Assembly: GCA_965279195.1 (NCBI GenBank)
Contig: CBDIHP010000022.1
Location: 9,308 to 73,307, forward strand
Source: CBDIHP01 sp965279195
GTDB taxonomy: Bacteria > Planctomycetota > Planctomycetia > Isosphaerales > Isosphaeraceae
Direction: 5' to 3'
DNA length: 64,000 nucleotides
The translations under genes and the position numbers were made by a program. This document shows, piece after piece, positions 61,900 to 64,000 of the stretch. The notes beneath the pieces are model-generated. The model saw only the letters and a program-made list of their open reading frames with translations, searched no databases and was not told the DNA's origin. Every line of letters begins with the position of its first letter. Positions within the stretch are counted from its first letter, which is position 1.

Positions 61900-62196
61900 T
61901 CATCGTCCGGGACGGCTCGCGACGGCGACGAGGTCGATTGCGTCGCTCGACCTGCGGGCGATCCGGGGCCCCGGCGGGCCGCATTCGAGGTCGATCACCT
62001 CCACGGTGCCGGCCGACGGCCGACGGCACGACGCGACCACCGATCCCGATGGCCACAGGCGACCGGCGAGCCGGGCGTCGGCGAGGAAGACCTCAGCGCA
62101 TCCCCTGATGCGGAATCCGCAGCGTCCCCCCGGCCCCGGCTCGATCCAGTAGCCGCAGACCGCCCCCTCCACGACGAATGCGAACTCCCCCGACAT
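61900..62196 (-). CDS. small beta-rich hypothetical protein
   Basis: The 98-residue protein reads MSGEFAFVVEGAVCGYWIEP, GPGGRCGFRIRGCAEVFLAD, ARLAGRLWPSGSVVASCRRP, SAGTVEVIDLECGPPGPRIA. A perfect GGAGGT is nine bases before the ATG. It is inserted between the two halves of a segment that is continuous at 47180-47380, so this gene (or its absence there) marks an insertion/deletion. Cysteines at ~14, ~26, ~33 and ~57 could bind metal. Family not recognised. Confidence 0.65.
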   Translation of the reverse strand: MSGEFAFVVEGAVCGYWIEPGPGGRCGFRIRGCAEVFLADARLAGRLWPSGSVVASCRRPSAGTVEVIDLECGPPGPRIARRSSDAIDLVAVASRPGR

Positions 62197-62304
62197 GGCG
62201 ACACCTCCGTGCAAGTGGGACCGTCGTCGGGGCGACGATGTGACGCGGCCATCTCCGACTGGCGTCGTGATGTCCTCCGGCACCCACGGACGCGTCCGGG
62301 AGGA

Positions 62305-62634
62305 TTGACGGAAGGAATCCGCGTCCCCCGATCGAGACGCCCGCTCCGACTGGCGGTGCGGGCGGTGATCGCCGCGGCCCGCGAGCTGGCGGGCACCGCG
62401 GACGTGTCGCCGGAGAAGCACGGGCGACTGCCCCGGGTCGCGTGCGATCTGACGGCGGCCCTCGACCGCCACCCGCACGACCCCGACGCCTGGATCCGCG
62501 CCTCCCCCCGCGTCGACCGCCCGGGTCGGGGCCCGGCCTCGCTCCCGGAGATGCTGCTAACGTACGACGGCGGCGATCCCCAGCGGACGGCCCGGCTGCT
62601 GATCCGGGCCCTGGACTGGGAGTTGCCGGGCTGA
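62305..62634 (+). CDS. small protein, paralogue of the 47511 gene (start uncertain)
   Basis: From RLAVRAVIAAARELAGTADV to LIRALDWELPG it is identical or nearly so to 47511-47858. The 5' part of that gene is deleted here, and no good ATG remains; TTG at 62305 or GTG codons further in might be used. It may therefore be a truncated copy. The downstream DNA differs after the stop. Confidence 0.5.
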   Translation: MTEGIRVPRSRRPLRLAVRAVIAAARELAGTADVSPEKHGRLPRVACDLTAALDRHPHDPDAWIRASPRVDRPGRGPASLPEMLLTYDGGDPQRTARLLIRALDWELPG

Positions 62635-62812
62635 GGACCGTCCGTTTCGGTCGGCCGTCGGATCGTCTTGTGACCACGTGCCGAGCGGTACGTCCGAGTG
62701 CCCGAGGGACGGCGGCCGCCGGGCCGGGCGGGCCGCCGCCCCCGGGCACCCCCGGGGCGAAGGGGCGAGGGCCAGTCTCGCCGCCGCGGGGTCGCGACGC
62801 AAGCGGTTCGAA

Positions 62813-62868
62813 GCATCCAGGGTCGTGCCAATTCCCCCCCCCCGGGAGGACGCCGACCCTGATGTGCT
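62813..62868. repeat. structured hairpin repeat with C-rich loop, copy 5
   Basis: CATCCAGGGTCG / CGACCCTGATG around ATTCCCCCCCCCGGGAG. The inner C-G/G-C pair of the other copies is replaced by T-A here, keeping the helix. Confidence 0.75.
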
Positions 62869-62986
62869 CGCCGGGCGGGCGATCCGAGTCCGCCAATGAC
62901 TCCCCATCAAGGCAAGGGCCGGGCCCCGGGTGGGCGTCCGAGACGCCGCGGCCCGACGAGTCTCGTGCGAGGAGGCGGCCCCTCCG

Positions 62987-63316
62987 TCATCGGGCTCGGC
63001 CATCGCCCCAGGATCGATCGGCGTCGTCACCAGCCCGTCCCGCTACGCGGATGTCCACCAGGTCGAGCCCACGCGGGCTCGCGGCCAGGGTGAGGGTGGA
63101 ACCGATCTCGAATCGGATCATCAGGGCGTCGAGCCAGTGGACGGCCAGGACCATCTCCCGCCCGGCGGAGGCCACGACAAGGCGGGTCTCCATGCGGTGT
63201 CGTTCCACCGAGAGGACCGCGGCGACGAAGTAGGATGGATGAGGCGCCTCGCGTCGCGAGGGCCCGAGGTGGGATCCGGCGTCGGGCCCCCACGGGACAT
63301 GGAGAGGCATCGGCAT
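62987..63316 (-). CDS. small protein of the PWGP/WxDAL family, copy B
   Basis: The 109-residue protein reads MPMPLHVPWGPDAGSHLG, HPSYFVAAVLSVERHRMETR, LVVASAGREMVLAVHWLDAL, MIRFEIGSTLTLAASPRGLD, LVDIRVAGRAGDDADRSWG. P-W-G-P and W-x-D-A-L-x-x-R-F-x-x-G are shared with 34535 and 63419. GGGGGAAG lies about nine bases before the ATG. It is 102 bases upstream (in transcription terms, downstream) of copy C's end, so copies B and C may be one transcript. Unknown function. Confidence 0.7.
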   Translation of the reverse strand: MPMPLHVPWGPDAGSHLGPSRREAPHPSYFVAAVLSVERHRMETRLVVASAGREMVLAVHWLDALMIRFEIGSTLTLAASPRGLDLVDIRVAGRAGDDADRSWGDGRAR

Positions 63317-63418
63317 GACATGGCTTCCCCCGCGTCATCGTCGTCGCGGATATGGGGCGGCGGCTCGACATCGAACCGGCTCCCCCATCCGATATACGGG
63401 CGGCGGGGCGATGGGTGA

Positions 63419-63676
63419 CTATTCGGCGATGCGAATGCCCGCCAGGTCGAGCCCCCCGGCCGTCGGGCAGAGGGACAGGATGGCCCCGGGCTCGAACCGG
63501 ACCATGAGGGCGTCGAGCCAGTGGACCCATGCCTCCAGCTCGACCTCGGCGGCGAGCAGGCGCAGGCGGGCCCCCGAGGATGAGCGGTCCACCGGGCGGA
63601 TCGCCGCGTCGACGCGATGCAGCTGGGCCCGTGGTCGGCGGAAAGGTCCCCATGGGACGTCGAGTCGGAATGGCAT
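63419..63676 (-). CDS. small protein of the PWGP/WxDAL family, copy C
   Basis: The 85-residue protein reads MPFRLDVPWGPFRRPRAQLH, RVDAAIRPVDRSSSGARLRL, LAAEVELEAWVHWLDALMVR, FEPGAILSLCPTAGGLDLAG, IRIAE. It is the shortest member and shares PWGP, HWLDALMxRFExG and the end L-x-x-I-R with copy B. The ATG used is the one that aligns with the other copies; an upstream open frame of 93 codons is discounted because the adjoining gene (63739) uses the same strand in another frame and accounts for the coding bias. Confidence 0.7.
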   Translation of the reverse strand: MPFRLDVPWGPFRRPRAQLHRVDAAIRPVDRSSSGARLRLLAAEVELEAWVHWLDALMVRFEPGAILSLCPTAGGLDLAGIRIAE

Positions 63677-63738
63677 GGTCGGGGCCGCGTCGTCGTCGCA
63701 TTGGATAGGCAAAGCCTCCGGGCGAGGGCCGCGGGCGA

Positions 63739-64000
63739 TCAGGAGCGGCCATCCGCTTCGCGGGCCGGGGTCGCCTCCCGCGGCCAGAACCGCCGCCTCA
63801 GATCCGCCCTGGCGAGCTCGGCCCGGTCGTCGCGGGGCCCCGCCCGGAGGGCCACGGCCAGCCTCGACGCCCCCCCGAGTCCGATCCGGGCGCCGCGGCC
63901 GTGCCCCGCCTCCTCCAGGGACCGCTGGATCCGGCACGCGACCGCCTCGAAGCACCTCCGCTCCGCCCTGCTGGCGGCCTCGCCCGCCAGGCCCCTGACC
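63739..64000 (-). CDS. small helical protein, 5' end beyond window; paralogue of the 48219 gene
   Basis: The visible part reads VRGLAGEAASRAERRCFEAV, ACRIQRSLEEAGHGRGARIG, LGGASRLAVALRAGPRDDRA, ELARADLRRRFWPREATPAR, EADGRS. E-A-A-S-x-A-E-R-R-C-F-E and F-W-P-R-E match the 48219 protein. It precedes copy C of the PWGP family on the same strand, which suggests that the two families travel together. Confidence 0.65.
   Translation of the reverse strand, partial: VRGLAGEAASRAERRCFEAVACRIQRSLEEAGHGRGARIGLGGASRLAVALRAGPRDDRAELARADLRRRFWPREATPAREADGRS

Noticed and set aside
62093..62896. Long minus-strand frame over the 62305 gene
   Set aside because: The plus strand carries a family conserved with 47511; the minus reading is a Pro/Arg/Gly-rich shadow. 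The 61900-62196 part uses another, better supported frame.

Overview
This looks like a stretch of a large plasmid (or plasmid-derived accessory replicon) from a planctomycete of the Isosphaeraceae type. Evidence: about 65-70 % GC with strong GC3 bias; several secreted proteins share a basic N-terminus followed by an LExR/MExR-LL motif; small membrane proteins carry planctomycete-style N-termini (R-x-S-L-R-x-L-x-V, then a hydrophobic segment, then WIVHR); there is a serine/threonine kinase with a TPR tail and a TIGR02996-type C-terminal module. The plasmid call rests on a PF10134-type replication initiator at 10467-11939 preceded by eight 18-bp iterons (10079-10346). No par or mob genes were seen.

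Layout. 1-6.4 kb: the end of a sigma-54 activator, a small membrane protein, a TPR serine/threonine kinase and a secreted matrixin-like protease. 6.4-23 kb: replication origin and a mobile-element graveyard (ISKra4 with its inverted repeats, IS256, IS66, IS1595 and integrase remnants) holding small AT-richer cargo genes: an RHH antitoxin, short membrane proteins, a WD40 protein, an ART-like small protein, an L7/L12-C-terminus-like protein and a bS21 homologue. 20.7-33.4 kb: secreted proteins (an alpha-helical lyase-like protein and a 1290-residue DUF4114/SdrD repeat protein), then a flippase-like protein, a GT4 and a GT2 on one strand, probably for surface glycoconjugate synthesis. 34.5-35.5 kb: a tight operon of three small unknown genes. 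35.8-45.6 kb: a hybrid histidine kinase with PAS domains, a frameshifted lipoprotein lipase-like gene, a YihY/BrkB membrane protein, and a PAS-protein 5' end cut off by a decayed IS5. 45.7-64 kb: many small paralogous genes, an LRR/SMI1 protein, a second matrixin-like protease, a sigma-54 activator and many broken gene copies.

The most distinctive property is repeated duplication. At least six families of small unknown proteins occur as two to five copies, intact or decayed, separated by dispersed structured repeats. Two repeat classes show compensatory base changes in their stems: a three-copy ~80-nt element that resembles a mobile-element-linked structured RNA, and a five-copy hairpin with a constant C-rich loop. 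These families and elements are the best candidates for undescribed biology here. The rest is recognisable signalling, secretion and glycosylation machinery plus insertion-sequence debris. All functional calls come from reading motifs and remembered families; no database search was run.
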